A DNA stretch of 64,000 nt from NCBI GenBank assembly GCA_021234155.1, contig JAJEKV010000102.1, positions 1,362,456 to 1,426,455 of the forward strand. The letters run 5' to 3'. The first letter of the stretch is position 1, and each line of letters starts with the position of its first letter. The notes under the pieces were generated by a model that saw only the letters and a list, made by a program, of their open reading frames with translations, did not search any database and had not been told where the DNA came from. The DNA comes from Isoetes taiwanensis (lineage: Eukaryota > Streptophyta > Lycopodiopsida > Isoetales > Isoetaceae). Of this stretch, positions 42,840 to 53,875 are shown in pieces. Position numbers and translations under genes: made by a program.

Positions 42840-44830
42840 AACTTATTCTTGTGATATAAGAGGTTACCTTCCTTTTTGAAATTCTTGAAGGACTCCCTCT
42901 CCTTGTCTGTTCTTGCTTCTTTGCACAAGCTTGCCCATACTTCCTTGAAATCTGCATCTGTTGGCAAGGTTTCTTCAATCTTCTTTCCGAAGTCGCTGGT
43001 GAGCTTGGAGATTGCATTGCAATGGACTCTTGTTGTCAGGGGGTGCCTTGAAAGTGCATCCGCTACCATATTGAGCTTCCCCGGCTTATATACTATGTCG
43101 AAGTCGTATTCTTCGAGGAACTCCATCCACCTCCTTTGCCTCAGGTTGAGGTGTGGTTGCGTGAATACGTATTGAAGACTCTGATGATCCGTGTCGAGTT
43201 GGAACTTCCTTCCCAACAGGTAGTGCCTCCAAATCCGTAGTGCCCTGACAACTGCAAGCAACTCTTGATCATGGGTCGGGTAGCGTGTTTCGACGTCGTT
43301 CATCTTTCGCGAATCATATACTACCACTTGCTCTTCTTGCATCAATACTGCGCCTGTAGCAATTTTACTTGCATCCGTTGCTACCAGCTTGTCCTTCTCG
43401 GGGTCTGGCAAGGTTAGGACGAGTGCGGTTGTCAGAGCTTCCTTCAACAAGTCGAATCCCACTTGGGCTTTCTTCCGCCAGTGCTCTGCCCAATCTTTCA
43501 CCTTTTCCGCCCTTGTCAAATCTGTTAGCGGGGCTGCTATCTTTGCAAAGTTCTTCACGAACTTCCTATAGTACCCTGCTAGGCCGAGAAAGCTTCTGAC
43601 CTCATGGATGTTCTTTGGTGCCGACCATTGTATCACTGCTTCGATCTTGGCAGGGTCTGTCGAAATTCCCTCCGCTGAGATCACATGCCCCAGGTAGTCC
43701 ACTTTCTCTGTTGCGAAGTGACACTTTGACAACTTTGCGTACAATTGGTGCCTTCTGAGCTTCTCTAGCACTTTTCTTAGGTGTTGTACATGTTCTTCTA
43801 GGGTTTTACTGTATACTAGGATATCGTCAAAGAATACTATGACGAATGCGTCTAGGAACTCCCTGAAGATGTCGTTCATGAGTCTCATGAACGTTGCTGG
43901 GGCGTTTGACAATCCAAACGGCATCACGGTGAACTCGTAATGCCCATATCGAGTTCTGAATGCAGTCTTGTGGACGTCCTCTTCCTTGATCCTGATCTGA
44001 TGGTACCCTGACCTCAGGTCTATCTTGGAGAACACTTTTGCACCTTGGAGTTGATCCATCAGGTCGTCTGATCTCGGGAGAGTATACTTGTTCTTGATGG
44101 TGTGCTTGTTTAACTGCCTGTAATCTATACACATCCTCAAGCTACCATCCTTCTTCTTTACGAACAAGATGGGTGCTCCAAATGGCGAAACACTGGGTTT
44201 GATGAAGCCTAGGTCAAGCAGCTCCTGCAATTGCTTCTTTAGCTCGATTAGTTCTTGCGTTGTCATCATGTACGCCACTTTACTTGTTGGTTTTGTCCCT
44301 GGTTCGAGTGCTATCTCACACTCGACTCCCCTGTAAGGAGGAAGCTTCTTGATCTCGTCTGGAAAGAGATCATGGAATTCCTTTACCAACTTAGCTATCT
44401 GTTTGGGTAGCTTGTTGAGCACCTTATCTTCCTCACTATCTCCTAACTCAGGCTCTTCCATCTGTAGCTTGAAGATATAGACTATCTGCTCGCTCCTCAA
44501 GCACTTGAGCAGACACTTACTAGACATACATTGCATGATAGGCACAACTTCTTTACCTGTAATTTCTATGACTTTGCCATTGGGCGCCGTGAGGGTCACT
44601 TTCCGCTTCCCACAATCAATGATGGCTCCTGCTGGGCCAAGGTACTCCATGCCGATAATTAAATCGTACTTCCCAATGTTCATCACCTCGGCTCCCATGG
44701 GGATGTTGATTCCTGGCAAGTCGATATCGAAGTTTATTCTCTTGCTGGCCGTGTGCCTTATTCCCCCGTTTGCTAACACCACGGGTCTCGGCTTTGACTT
44801 CAATGGTTTCAGCTTCAACATTTCGACCAT
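42668..44830 (-). CDS. Pol fragment: protease end, reverse transcriptase, RNase H, integrase zinc finger (720 aa)
   Basis: A long intact frame. '[19 protein letters not shown]' is the end of the protease. The reverse transcriptase follows with '[19 protein letters not shown]', '[12 protein letters not shown]' and the active site '[18 protein letters not shown]'. RNase H shows '[18 protein letters not shown]', '[16 protein letters not shown]', '[12 protein letters not shown]' and '[12 protein letters not shown]'. The integrase HHCC finger begins at '[19 protein letters not shown]' and ends in a stop just after its first Cys. Lower-numbered integrase frames follow. Confidence 0.93.
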   Translation of the reverse strand: MVEMLKLKPLKSKPRPVVLANGGIRHTASKRINFDIDLPGINIPMGAEVMNIGKYDLIIGMEYLGPAGAIIDCGKRKVTLTAPNGKVIEITGKEVVPIMQCMSSKCLLKCLRSEQIVYIFKLQMEEPELGDSEEDKVLNKLPKQIAKLVKEFHDLFPDEIKKLPPYRGVECEIALEPGTKPTSKVAYMMTTQELIELKKQLQELLDLGFIKPSVSPFGAPILFVKKKDGSLRMCIDYRQLNKHTIKNKYTLPRSDDLMDQLQGAKVFSKIDLRSGYHQIRIKEEDVHKTAFRTRYGHYEFTVMPFGLSNAPATFMRLMNDIFREFLDAFVIVFFDDILVYSKTLEEHVQHLRKVLEKLRRHQLYAKLSKCHFATEKVDYLGHVISAEGISTDPAKIEAVIQWSAPKNIHEVRSFLGLAGYYRKFVKNFAKIAAPLTDLTRAEKVKDWAEHWRKKAQVGFDLLKEALTTALVLTLPDPEKDKLVATDASKIATGAVLMQEEQVVVYDSRKMNDVETRYPTHDQELLAVVRALRIWRHYLLGRKFQLDTDHQSLQYVFTQPHLNLRQRRWMEFLEEYDFDIVYKPGKLNMVADALSRHPLTTRVHCNAISKLTSDFGKKIEETLPTDADFKEVWASLCKEARTDKERESFKNFKKEGNLLYHKNKLCMPESSGVRKPILHDTHNSPIAGHAGFMKTYFKIRSSYYWPGMKKQIARYIKECQL

Positions 44831-45290
44831 CTTTGGGGACGCAATTGTGGCTACTTCTCGAGTCTATCAGGATTAGGAATGAATTGGATTTGGCCTTCGC
44901 TACTGTGGATACTACTTGATACTGCTTCTCAGCTTGTTCTGTATCTATTGCGGCAAAGATGTGGCACTCACCATGTATGAAATCGCGAGCTTCCTCGCCG
45001 TCGTCGTCAGAGGGGGTCTCCCATCCGCCCATTTACGCTAAGCGCCCGCGTTCATGATGACAGGCGGTTCTTTGTCCTATGGCCGGTTGGAAGCACACAG
45101 GCGAGTTGCTTCTCAATGCACTCCTGCCTCTTTTCCTTAGGTATTGCCTGTAAGAAGGACCGTACCGCCTTCTAATAATTCGATCCTTCTTGTTCTGGTT
45201 TGTTCTTAAATGATACCTGCTTCCTTTCCTGTTGCTTCCCATAGTTTCCACTGTAAGGGGCCTTTCTTTGGTCCCGGGCCGTTGCTCTGG
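44616..45290 (-). pseudogene. Protease and gag-protease junction, frameshifted
   Basis: Frame 45032-44616 has '[19 protein letters not shown]', the aspartic protease site, where the usual D-S-G reads D-S-R. The Gly loss and the shift into the 44830 frame suggest an inactive protease. Upstream frames (45347-45033) are basic and may hold a decayed CCHC knuckle that I could not confirm. Confidence 0.65.
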
Positions 45291-45292
45291 GG

Positions 45293-46389
45293 TCAGAAAT
45301 TGCTGCCGATGCTTGGCCCTTGTCTTTGTGTAATGCTTGTTGCCCATTGCTTGTTTGGAGGCCAGATCCTTGAAGGCTGGCGGACCTTCGATTCCGCCCT
45401 CTGAGGGCTGTTGGGGTTGATTGCCCTCATCAGCTTCCTTATCTCGTCATTCAGCCCTTCGATGTATCCTTCGACTGCATGCCGTTCACTTAGCTTTGGC
45501 ACATACAACCTCAGCCTCATGAATTCTTCCGTGTACTTCTGCATGGACTTATTTCCCTGCTGCAGCCTGTAAAACTGTTGCATCATATGGCATTTGTGCT
45601 CTCTTGGCACATAGTGTTTCTTAAATGCCTTGGAGAACTTCCGAAACCTGCAGCTGTCTCAGCTTAGCTTATGTGACTTGGCATACCCTTTCCACCATAT
45701 GTGAGCTGCCCCCTTAAGGTTTGTTGTGGCCACCTTGCCCTTGTCCTTGTCCTTCATCCCGTAGGCATTACCGTATTCATTCATCTCGTCTAGCCAGGCC
45801 TCTGCCTCCATACCTGACCTATTGTCGCCCGAGAACTGTTCGAGCTTTCTTGCCTTCCACACATTGCTGAGTGTGGAGTCTACCTTCTTTTGATAATCAG
45901 AGGCCCCTGCTGCCCTGAGCTTGCCCTCTCTGCGGTCCTCTACTTCTTTCTCGGAGTCGGAGTCCGATTCAGAGCTGGTGTCGGAGGTGTCTGTCTAGGA
46001 GACCTCCTTCTCTTGCTCCTCTTCTTATCTTTCCCCGACTTTCGAGGTGGTGTTTGCGGCCCTTGGGCGTTGTTATCCGGCCCGACTGATGCTTGTGCCG
46101 CCAGTAGGGCTTTTATTTGTTGAAGCTCCGACTTCATTTGCGACATTTCTTCTTCAGGGGTTAGAGGGTCGTATTCCTCGAACAGGTTCCTTGCACTGGG
46201 TTGCCTGTCAGGGATTTCTTCATCTCTGTTGGCTCTCCTGTCTTGTTCGACTGTTCTTTGACCCCTAGTTGCATACACAGTTGACCATAGCCTTAAGGTT
46301 AGATTTATTTGCTTTATTGCATTCATGTATTTGCCGATATAGTTTGAGAACCAAACACAATCAATAAAACATTTTAACATTGGCAACAA
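45293..46389 (-). pseudogene. Gag
   Basis: Frames 46389-45940, 45862-45659 and 45610-45293. The retrotransposon gag fold is seen in 'EAWLDEMNEYGNAYGM', 'LKGAAHIWWKGYAKSH' and 'MMQQFYRLQQGNKSMQKYT' with 'EEFMRLRLYVPKLSE'. A stop follows 'KSHKLS' at 45659 and a frameshift lies near 45900. Gag forms the virus-like particle that packages element RNA. Confidence 0.8.
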
Positions 46390-46599
46390 AATATATTTAT
46401 TATATATAATATCTTAATTACAATGCTACTGAGATTAAGAATTTAACTATTCTTGAAATCGCCGGTAGGATGGGTTATCCTCAAGAAATTTCTTAACTTG
46501 GGCTGTTCCTACCGAACGTCCCAAGTTCCTGAGAATATTGGTTGATGTACCCCCCTAAAGCAGAGTTTCATTAAAGTTGGAATTCTGAAGACAAGTTGG

Positions 46600-46770
46600 A
46601 ATAATTTTTATATAGTATACCTTGGAGGGTTATGTATACCTCAATACTTATAGTATGGTTATGTGTATTACATAAGGTTATGTATATATGTGTATACTAG
46701 TATACCTCAATACTTATAGTACGGTTATGTGTATTACAAAAGGTTATGTATACCTGTTGTATACTAACAC
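46600..46770. repeat. 66-bp tandem repeat, AT-rich
   Basis: TATACCTCAATACTTATAGTA starts at 46635 and 46701, followed in both by GGTTATGTGTATTAC. Confidence 0.8.
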
Positions 46771-46832
46771 AACCAGATTACAATAAGATAACAAGTACTA
46801 TTATTCTTCTACTATTACTCGAATGATCGGAA

Positions 46833-47055
46833 CTAGCGAAGGCTCGAGGAGATCCTTTCGATCATGAACATTTGATACTCCCTATTCCACGGGGAGATGG
46901 ATGATAACATCAACGGGATCAGGGATAATGGCGAGGATTGAGAGCAACAAGTGGTGAGCCGGTCTTCAAGCGGTATATCTCGCTCGTGACACAGCTTGAA
47001 GTCCTCATGATTCATCTTGCAAGTGATAGAATCCGTTCAAGACCAGAATCGTCAT
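46833..47055 (-). pseudogene. Small protein gene, type C, copy 2 (degenerate)
   Basis: The minus strand gives 'MNHEDFKLCHERDIPLEDRL', then, in a shifted frame, 'DPVDVIIHLP' and 'NREYQMFMIERISSS'. These match the C1 gene at 24511 block by block. Its upstream TATAAATA (47105-47098 minus) and 'ATCAAATTGCC' also match. At least two frameshifts. Confidence 0.55.
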
Positions 47056-47097
47056 AGCTAGGCCGGAGGCCAATGTTCTTTTCGGCAATTTGATGTA

Positions 47098-47160
47098 TAT
47101 TTATACCCACCAAAATTATTGATGGTATATACCCACCAAAATTATTGATGGTATATACAT
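47098..47160 (-). promoter_or_regulatory. Promoter of type C copy 2, with 26-bp duplication
   Basis: TATTTATA (TATA box on minus) at 47098-47105. CCCACCAAAATTATTGATGG is repeated at 47106 and 47132. On the minus strand this gives CAATAATTT-GGTGGGTATA twice, as upstream of the 24-kb gene. It is divergent from the A2 promoter at 47221. Confidence 0.6.
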
Positions 47161-47220
47161 AGAAATTATTGGATCATATACATACTTGTATGGTACTTTC
47201 ATTATAATGGCAATGAACAC

Positions 47221-47257
47221 CAATAATTCACATCAATAATTTTACTTCACTATAAAA
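47221..47257 (+). promoter_or_regulatory. Conserved promoter of small gene A2
   Basis: CAATAATTCACATC, AATAATTTTACTTC and TATAAAA at 47251-47257. Identical to the A1 block; the ATG follows 43 bp after the TATA box. Confidence 0.75.
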
Positions 47258-47293
47258 GCGGCTCCATCCGTTGGTAGAGCTCATTCATCTCCC

Positions 47294-47531
47294 ATGGCTT
47301 CCTTGCGATCGTCGAGAACATCCGATCCTTCGGGTGCTACCTTAGCTATAATGATATGTGTGAATGCTACGGAAATGGTATCAAACTTGATCCATGGCTG
47401 CGGTCAAAGCGGATGGTCCTGCGAGTGCTTGCAAGAAGCTCACTTTCGTGTTAAGGTCCACCTTTATTGGCTTCTGATCGGAGATCTATGAGCCGAATAG
47501 CATCACGTGCTTTGATGTTGATGATGAGTGA
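47294..47531 (+). CDS. Small protein gene, type A, copy 2
   Basis: The frame from ATG 47294 is open for 65 codons (MASLRSSRTSDPSGATLAI onward, to 47491). Comparison with A1, B and C shows the ancestral protein in other frames in the middle ('CYLSYNDMCECYGNGIKLD', then 'PWL') and at the end ('EIYEPNSITCFDVDDE', TGA at 47531). The present open frame shares only its N-terminus and the 'RVKVHLYWLL' block. So the gene has probably suffered compensating indels. Expressed from the conserved promoter; function unknown. Confidence 0.5.
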
Positions 47532-47838
47532 ATCAGTATCGCTAAGGATATAATAATGACATGAGTACCTATGAACTATGCAAAGTACCTTTAATTTCAA
47601 TCACACCTATATTAGTCAAGCGGCAATGAGAATGACGAGTGAATCATCGATGATATGTATACACATTAAGGATATAATAATATAAGCACTTATGATTTGT
47701 GTATCTCCGGGATATATATATATAATATAAGCATAGTGAATATTAGTTGATGTATAGAATCTGAGTACATGATAGAATCATGCACCATGCGAGTACATGA
47801 TACTTGTATACGCTCAATGATGGCGCTCTGATCCACCC

Positions 47839-47875
47839 CAATAATTCACATCAATAATTTTACTTCACTATAAAA
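47839..47875 (+). promoter_or_regulatory. Conserved promoter of small gene B2
   Basis: CAATAATTCACATC, AATAATTTTACTTC and TATAAAA at 47869-47875. The ATG follows 41 bp after the TATA box. Confidence 0.75.
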
Positions 47876-47909
47876 AACTCCATTCGGGGCTAGAGGTCAT
47901 TCATCTCCC

Positions 47910-48152
47910 ATGGATTATTTGCCTTCTTCTGTTCACCACATCGAAGGCGATCAAGTGCTCAATGAGCCACTCTGATCTTGTTGGTTGCCTAGACAGGCAT
48001 CTTCTTCTTGATCCCTACCGCGAAGAAAAGCTTTGGGCCGAGATTCATTGCCTGCGTCAATTAGGTGTTATGATCCATCTGATTTGGCTTCACGAAAGCA
48101 TGAGCTATGAGATATCGGGGATCACTACTACGAGATCCCCGAAGATGAATGA
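47910..48152 (+). pseudogene. Small protein gene, type B, copy 2 (frameshifted)
   Basis: The ATG in CCCATGG begins MDYLPSSVHHIEGDQVLNE and then shifts. The family blocks continue as 'CSMSHSDL' equivalents, 'LGVMIHLIWLHESMSYEIS' and a final 'EIPEDE' ending in TGA at 48152. It is very close to B1 at nucleotide level, especially 47960-48030. Confidence 0.5.
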
Positions 48153-48429
48153 ATCACACATTCAACATATAAGCACTTCGACCATCTTATCTATGAATCA
48201 TGTATGCATTTATGTATTAAAGATGTAAGCAGTTATATATGATCACAAATATAGTAATGTACAAGATCTTATGTATTAAGATGAAAGATATGTATTACAA
48301 GTACACGATCTCATGTATTAAGATGAATAATGTGCTATGTCTTTCCACATGTCTACAATATATTTCGGAATTTGGACTGTTTTCGGCCTCTTGCCATTGG
48401 CATCCTGGCATAATGAATGGCATCTAAAT

Positions 48430-50860
48430 TTTAGGTACCTTGAAGGATCGGAAGGATTAGGCCGCCAATGCTTAGTCAAGCAGTCTTTGTAGTCCCCTCC
48501 ATTAGGCTTCCACCACGATACAAAAATATGTCCAAAATATGTAGATTCTGGATCAAGAACAGCATTCTCCTCTGCATATCCTAACCAAGTGGCAGTGTTA
48601 TCATCTCCGTCTCGACTAGAACAAACATACCCTTTGTCACATATGCGTGAGGATCAAACGCTTCAAGAGGCAACAATTGGGCTGCCCATCGGCCGGACCA
48701 CAATAAGATGGTAAAGGTCGTGTGACCAAGGCAGATAATCAAACCGACCTCGAACAAATGCTGTTTGTTCTAGAGGAGCTTGTCTTGTTTGTGGCCAAAA
48801 TGCATCATTTTGAGGGCGCCCCGAGCAACATCCTCCAAAGAGATAAGAAAAGTCGGCTCCAATACTCAACACTTGCCGTGTATTGCCTTGCAAACAAGCT
48901 ACTTTCTTGATTCTTACATATGTCCTTCCATAGGGAGATGTATTTGTTGATGCTATCCTTCAACCCCGGAAGATCTTTCAATGTTGGTCTAGGAGGAATA
49001 TTTTGTGGCACACCACTTGGTATCATTGGCTGACCATGTTCATCCTCTTTCCACATTCTAACTCCCCGGAGAATCTGGCTGGAAGCCACTCTTTTATGTG
49101 TAGGGCGATTTTGTATTGCATAACAGGCCAATCTCCCCTGCCATCTTAAATTTGAAGAGCAATGGTTCAAGATGCCCAACCAGCGTTGGCCCTTATCGGG
49201 GATGAATCTCTTCACAAAAGCCTTCCAATTTGGAACTTCATCAATAAAGTATGGAATTGGAGATTTCGCATTGCACTTCTTTGAACAAGTAAAGTAGCTC
49301 GTAGTGTCAAAGCATCCAGATGAACTCATCAAGGTTGAAAAATTTCCAAATAAAGCATCAATATCATCATGGGTGTGGCCGACCATCATAAAGCCCACTT
49401 GGATCTCATCAAAGACCTTAAGCCAAGTCAAATAAGATAAGTATGAAAAAGACATACCTATTTTTTGTTTTGCCCTAATGCATTATCAAGTTGCAAATAG
49501 AGATTTAGGGGAGAGGGTTGAACACCTCAGGATTCGCTTTGTAGTTGAAGCATTTGGCAATACTTACGCCATAGAAGCAAGTTTGTTCTTCAAAGGATTG
49601 GTATCCTTGACCGCTTGCATCCATTTGCAATCTGCAGGGCTTACTTCCACATATAAGTCACCTATCTTGTCCTCTTGTACCAATTCCAAGTTATGCAATA
49701 TCCTAGAAAGTGAACCAATATGGAAGTTCGAATCATCTTTCCATAAATCAAGTGAGAAATGACCATAGGCACGACCACCATGCCCATGAGTTAGAGCTCC
49801 TGTCAAACCGCTTCTTCAAGCGATCACCTCTCCATACAGATTTTGCTAGAGGATGACTTCTAGGCACTAAAGTCTTAACCTGATCCATCTTATCATGAAT
49901 TATACATAGATGATTTTCTGGAGACCCCCGTGACAATGCTCTCCAATGCCAATATTGACTTCTGCAAGAACGCTGCTCTAGCATATGAGCCCGACGTTGA
50001 ATTGCAAGATTTCGTCTCTCTCTTGTATCTTTTGTTTTTTCTAGCTTTTGCTTAATTACCACGTCGATGTTGCATTTAGAGAAGGCTGTATTTTTTGCAA
50101 TGCTAACATCCGAAATTCCTTTTCCATATACTATAAAAAGAGTTCAAGGCTACAGTTGTTCCCTCGTAAGCTCTTCAACGATCGCTCCAACTTCTTTATG
50201 TATAAGCTTCTTATTAAGAATGGAAGGAAGCTTATGACATTTTTTCTCTTACATCATCTCTACCTCTTTTTGCTCCTATGGGGAATACTTTCGGTACGTT
50301 CTCTGAATGAATCTGTCTAGCACACATTGATTGGGCCGTGTAGTGGATCCGGGCTTCTTAGAGCCAAGATTACCATGTTCACTATCTTTGCACCTGCTTC
50401 ATATCTCTTTCTCAATTGTAAAATGTTGACCGACCGATACCTAAAGCCATGCGCCACCCAAAATGATTGCACTTCCATCCCCTTGAGCACTACCATGTCC
50501 TCTCCTTCTCCTGTGTAAGTCACACTCAAAGCCGCGTCAAAAAAAGGTAACCCTTTGTATTGTATGGTTGGGATAAAATTCTTTTCTTAATTCACGCATT
50601 TGATGCTTGGTAAGTTTCTTGTTGCAAGTATTTTTGCAAAAGCTTGACTTCATGAACTTATTGATTGAAGTTGTGGAGCATAGCCTTTCCTCTTTGCTTT
50701 TCCCCTTGGGCTCTCTTGGAATCCTATGTGTGTAAGTATACTTCCTCTTTCGTTTGAATTGAGCCCGAATGTTGTCCTCAAATGATTCAAGCTCTATATC
50801 CTCATTTTCTTTAGCTTCTCGAGCTTGCGATGTTGTGAGACAGTCCTTCCATCCAAAGAA
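48430..50860 (-). pseudogene. DUF7869-type transposase-like gene, copy B (degenerate)
   Basis: From 50860 down: a Cys-rich N-terminal block 'NKFMKSSFCKNTCNKKLTK'; the 50529-50317 frame ('FWVAHGFRYRSVNILQLRK'); the 50062-49748 frame with 'CIIHDKMDQVKTLVPR'; the 49806-49564 frame; 'LYLQLDNALGQNKK' at about 49480-49520; then the 49455-48805 frame of 216 aa with 'FDEIQVGFMMVGHTHDDID' and 'RFIPDKGQRWLGILNHCSS'; and finally 'TYFGHIFVSWWKPNGGDY' near 48520. D-x-M-D-Q, L-x-L-D-N and G-H-T-H-x-D-I-D are the expected RNase H-like core blocks. It is better preserved than copy A but still broken by several shifts. Same neighbours as copy A. Confidence 0.7.
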
Positions 50861-51760
50861 TCCACATCGCTATTTTCCCAATCAACAAGTGCATTCTCAC
50901 TTGGCCTTTCTCGCACAAGCATGGCATCTCGGATCCTCTTTCATTAGTTCGAAGCACCTTTTCCAACACAAAGGCCAACCTTTGTGTCTCCTAAGAATTC
51001 ATCATCAACAAAGATCCCGAGGATCACCGAATAGAATTATAGCTTCTCGTGATATTTAGTTCTAGTACAAGAATGGAGAATGTGGCACCGCATTTCCAAG
51101 AGTTACGTTCTTGAGTAACTAGGTGGTGGCTCATCATCATCGATGGTATTCTCATGAAAGCAAACCGGTAGCTAAATCCACCGATGGATCAATCTCTTCA
51201 TCTCATCTGATCGCCTCCCACAGATTCTATGTATGAGTTGTATGAGGTAGGTGTCCCCATGTCCGATCTTGGTGTCTCATCATGGGCTGCATCAATGCCA
51301 TGAAAACGATATCGCCGAGGCCATTCGATGAATGTGCCCACACCTCTCCGCAATATTATCGCACCCGCACATGCAATCGGGCACCGAAGTTGGCACCACG
51401 GCCTCCGAACTTGCACAACCACGCTCTGCATCCACATCCTTCCCATGGATGCTACTTCTATTCACCAATGACCTCGCCAACAACAACATTGTCATCACAT
51501 AAGTTCACCAAGTTCTCCGCTGTGTTGCTCATTGGTCGAGATGAAGGAGAACTGGGTGATGACGATGTAGAGGAACTACTAGGCAGGTTGGGGGTTTCGC
51601 CTCGATGATGATACGGTGAAGCATCGGACAGATTCTCACGCCACGCCTAGGCCATTCGATAAATGTGCCTACGGCCCAAAGAACGTTATCCGCACCTGCA
51701 CATGGAATGGGAAGCACATGGGATGGAATTATGGCTTCAGTAACCTCCACGACGATGTTC
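50860..51760 (-). other. 5' region of DUF7869 copy B with an internal duplication
   Basis: Minus-strand frames hold 'GIFVDDEFLGDTKVGLCVG' and 'NALVDWENSDVDSLDGR', plausibly the gene's N-terminal exon. Two related stretches, about 51290-51375 and 51645-51720, share 'GAGGCCATTCGAT', 'AATGTGCC' and 'CGCACCTGCACATG'-like words. Confidence 0.4.
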
Positions 51761-51899
51761 TTAAAGTAGTCAATGCTCTTTCCATGTAGGTGCCCCCTAT
51801 GCGGTTCATGCCCCTAGCAACAACCACGCCCCCACGAGGAAGTTACGCGAAGGTCCTTTTCCCGCAAGCATGCAATGACACACACATTGTTAGAAACCC

Positions 51900-52560
51900 C
51901 GAAATGAGCATAAAATATTCACAAAACAGGACAAATGGGTTCAAATAGCGCCATTTTTTGTTCAAATAGCGCAACCGCGCCATTTGCCAGTAAAATAAGC
52001 CCTGCCAGCGCCATTTGAGTAAATAGCACTATATTAGGACAACAGATTACACAGTACAGATTACTACAGATTACTACATATAACTACAGAATACAACAGA
52101 TTACTGAAGATAAGATTACACATTAGTAGAGATTACTACAGACTACAAGATTATTACAGATTGTTACAGATTCTTAGACAGTTACAACACACTACGATTA
52201 TTTCCTGGATTGTTACAGTCACTACTGAGGTAGAAACATTATTCTGCTTATAGGAGAAATTGGCGTGATTAAACTAAAACGTAGTGATCACTAACCTTGG
52301 GATCATTGTAGATCGAGAATCGCCATTGAAAGAAGGGAAGAGCCTTTGAATCAAGTAGGCGCTAACCAAGTGAAGCTGCTATGAAATGAAGAAGCACGCT
52401 AACCAAGTGAAGGCCTGCTATCAAATGAAGAAGCTGTATGAAATGAAGAAGCTAGAAATGAAGAAGCCGCCATGAAATAAAGAAGCCTTAACCAAGTGAA
52501 GCTACGCAACCAACTAAAGCCCGAAACCAAGGTAGCTTCCAAAGAAGCCTGAACCAATGC
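51900..52560. repeat. Palindromes and short degenerate repeats upstream of copy 3
   Basis: Palindrome-like copies with AAAT(A/G)GCGC...GCGCCATTT lie at 51943-51957, 51964-51985 and 51993-52016. Then come 'ACAGATTACT' repeats (52040-52180) and 'AACCAAGTGAAGC'/'TGAAATGAAGAAGC' repeats (52370-52510). Confidence 0.6.
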
Positions 52561-53160
52561 CTAAGGCGGAATAGGCGTCGACTTGGCGGCCAAGTCCTCT
52601 AAAGCGCAGTACCGCGGATGTTGAAGCGAGGACGGGGGCGTAAAATCGCGAACTTCGCGAATCACGAGGACGAATACATTTTACCATATCGTACCCAAGC
52701 AGATTTTATAAAGCGGCTTTGAGGCGAGGGGGCTGGCACAATATATCGCGAAAAGTGGCGGGGAATTCAAATTTTAAAATTCTAGTGGCCGGACGGTGGG
52801 AATTTAAATTTTAGAATTCAATTAGCGGATGGGCGGAAATTCAAATTCAAAATTTAAAATTCAAGTGACTGACGGTTTTAAGACCGGTACTGTGAGGCCA
52901 AATCTCTCATTTCATTTCTTTCATTTCATTTCATCCATGCGGTATTCTACCATATTCTTCTCTCTCTAAGCGCCTTAAAACTTTCTCTCTCTAAGCCGTG
53001 TTTCTCTCTCTAAGCCGAGTAGCGCTTTGTTGATCCGGGAGCTCGAGGAAAAAGGGTGGAGTAAATTTCACGGTCCTATACATTCCGTCTGACGGGTCGC
53101 ATATCGATGGCCTCGGGTTCAGGTTAGTTAAATCTTGTTTTAAAATGTTTTGGTCATGGG
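52560..53160. other. Gene-free leader region of copy 3
   Basis: No coding sequence is supported. 'ATTTTATAAAGCGG' near 52704 is a possible TATA box. Short 'AATTCAAATTT' repeats lie at 52765-52865. Confidence 0.3.
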
Positions 53161-53840
53161 TATTGAAATAAGCGCGACCGCGCTGTTTCATGTAGCCGGG
53201 GTCTAGGATAGTTAGTTTTACGTGGTTCCGTCCTGAAAGAAATAAGCGACCTCATTTATTTCATGTTAGCCCGAGTGTGTAGGATAGTGAGTTTTGTGGT
53301 TCCGTCTCCGTCTTGAAAAAATATCGCCTTGACGCCGCCATTTTTTTGGGATGTCTTACTTTTTGTAGTTTGTTTAGATCGGATGTAGTGTAATGTAAAT
53401 GAAGAAAAAGCCATTTCCATAGGAAAAAATAATCGCCATTTCTCAAATCAAAGAAAGCCTCTCCCCTCGGCTTGCCAACAATCTAAAAGGCTGAGGCCTT
53501 ATTATCGACTTCGTATCGTCGAGGATAAACCTCTTCATGGCGAAATAGGATAGTGTACCCTCCACATTTGTTGGGTAAAGAGATGGATACCCCACGGCCG
53601 AAAGCGAGAAATGGCGCAGCGGCCGCCATTTGATGGAATGGCGCAGAGGAAAATTTGTATCGAAATATGCGCCATTTGCCGATCGAGAAATGGCCTGCCG
53701 GCGCCATTTGCATGGAAATAAACCCACTGGCAATTTTTGAGTCGAAATAATGCCAACTGCGCCATTTCTCGATCGCAAATGGCGCGGGGCTATTTCGATC
53801 TAATTTGGGCAAAATGAAGCAGAAGGCGCCATTTCCATGC
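53160..53840. repeat. Palindrome array, core AAATGGCGC/GCGCCATTT
   Basis: Two tandem units of about 74 bp ('GAAATAAGCG...CATGT', '...GGATAGT.AGTTTT.GTGG') start near 53165 and 53240. Palindromes follow at about 53608-53631, 53688-53709, 53745-53767 and 53778-53796, all of the form AAAT(G/A)GC...GCCATTT. Another lies inside copy 3 at 55440-55460 (AAATGGCC...GGCCATTT), with half sites at 57220-57440. The motif is unlike those of copies 1 and 2. Confidence 0.75.
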
Positions 53841-53875
53841 AAATGGCGTAGTGGGTTGGGTTTGGGTTTCATGAT

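Larger units (their letters stand above)
39159..46389 (-). mobile_element. Ty3/gypsy chromovirus lacking a visible 5' LTR
   Basis: Minus-strand order from 46.4 kb down is gag, protease, reverse transcriptase, RNase H, integrase, chromodomain, polypurine tract and 3' LTR. This is the Ty3 order with the C-terminal chromodomain of chromoviruses. The coding part carries several frameshifts and stops. I cannot find LTR-like sequence or a tRNA primer site beyond 46389, so the 5' end seems deleted or replaced. Confidence 0.85.

Noticed and set aside
42015-44876. Plus-strand frames across the chromovirus
   Set aside because: Shadows of the minus-strand pol frames.
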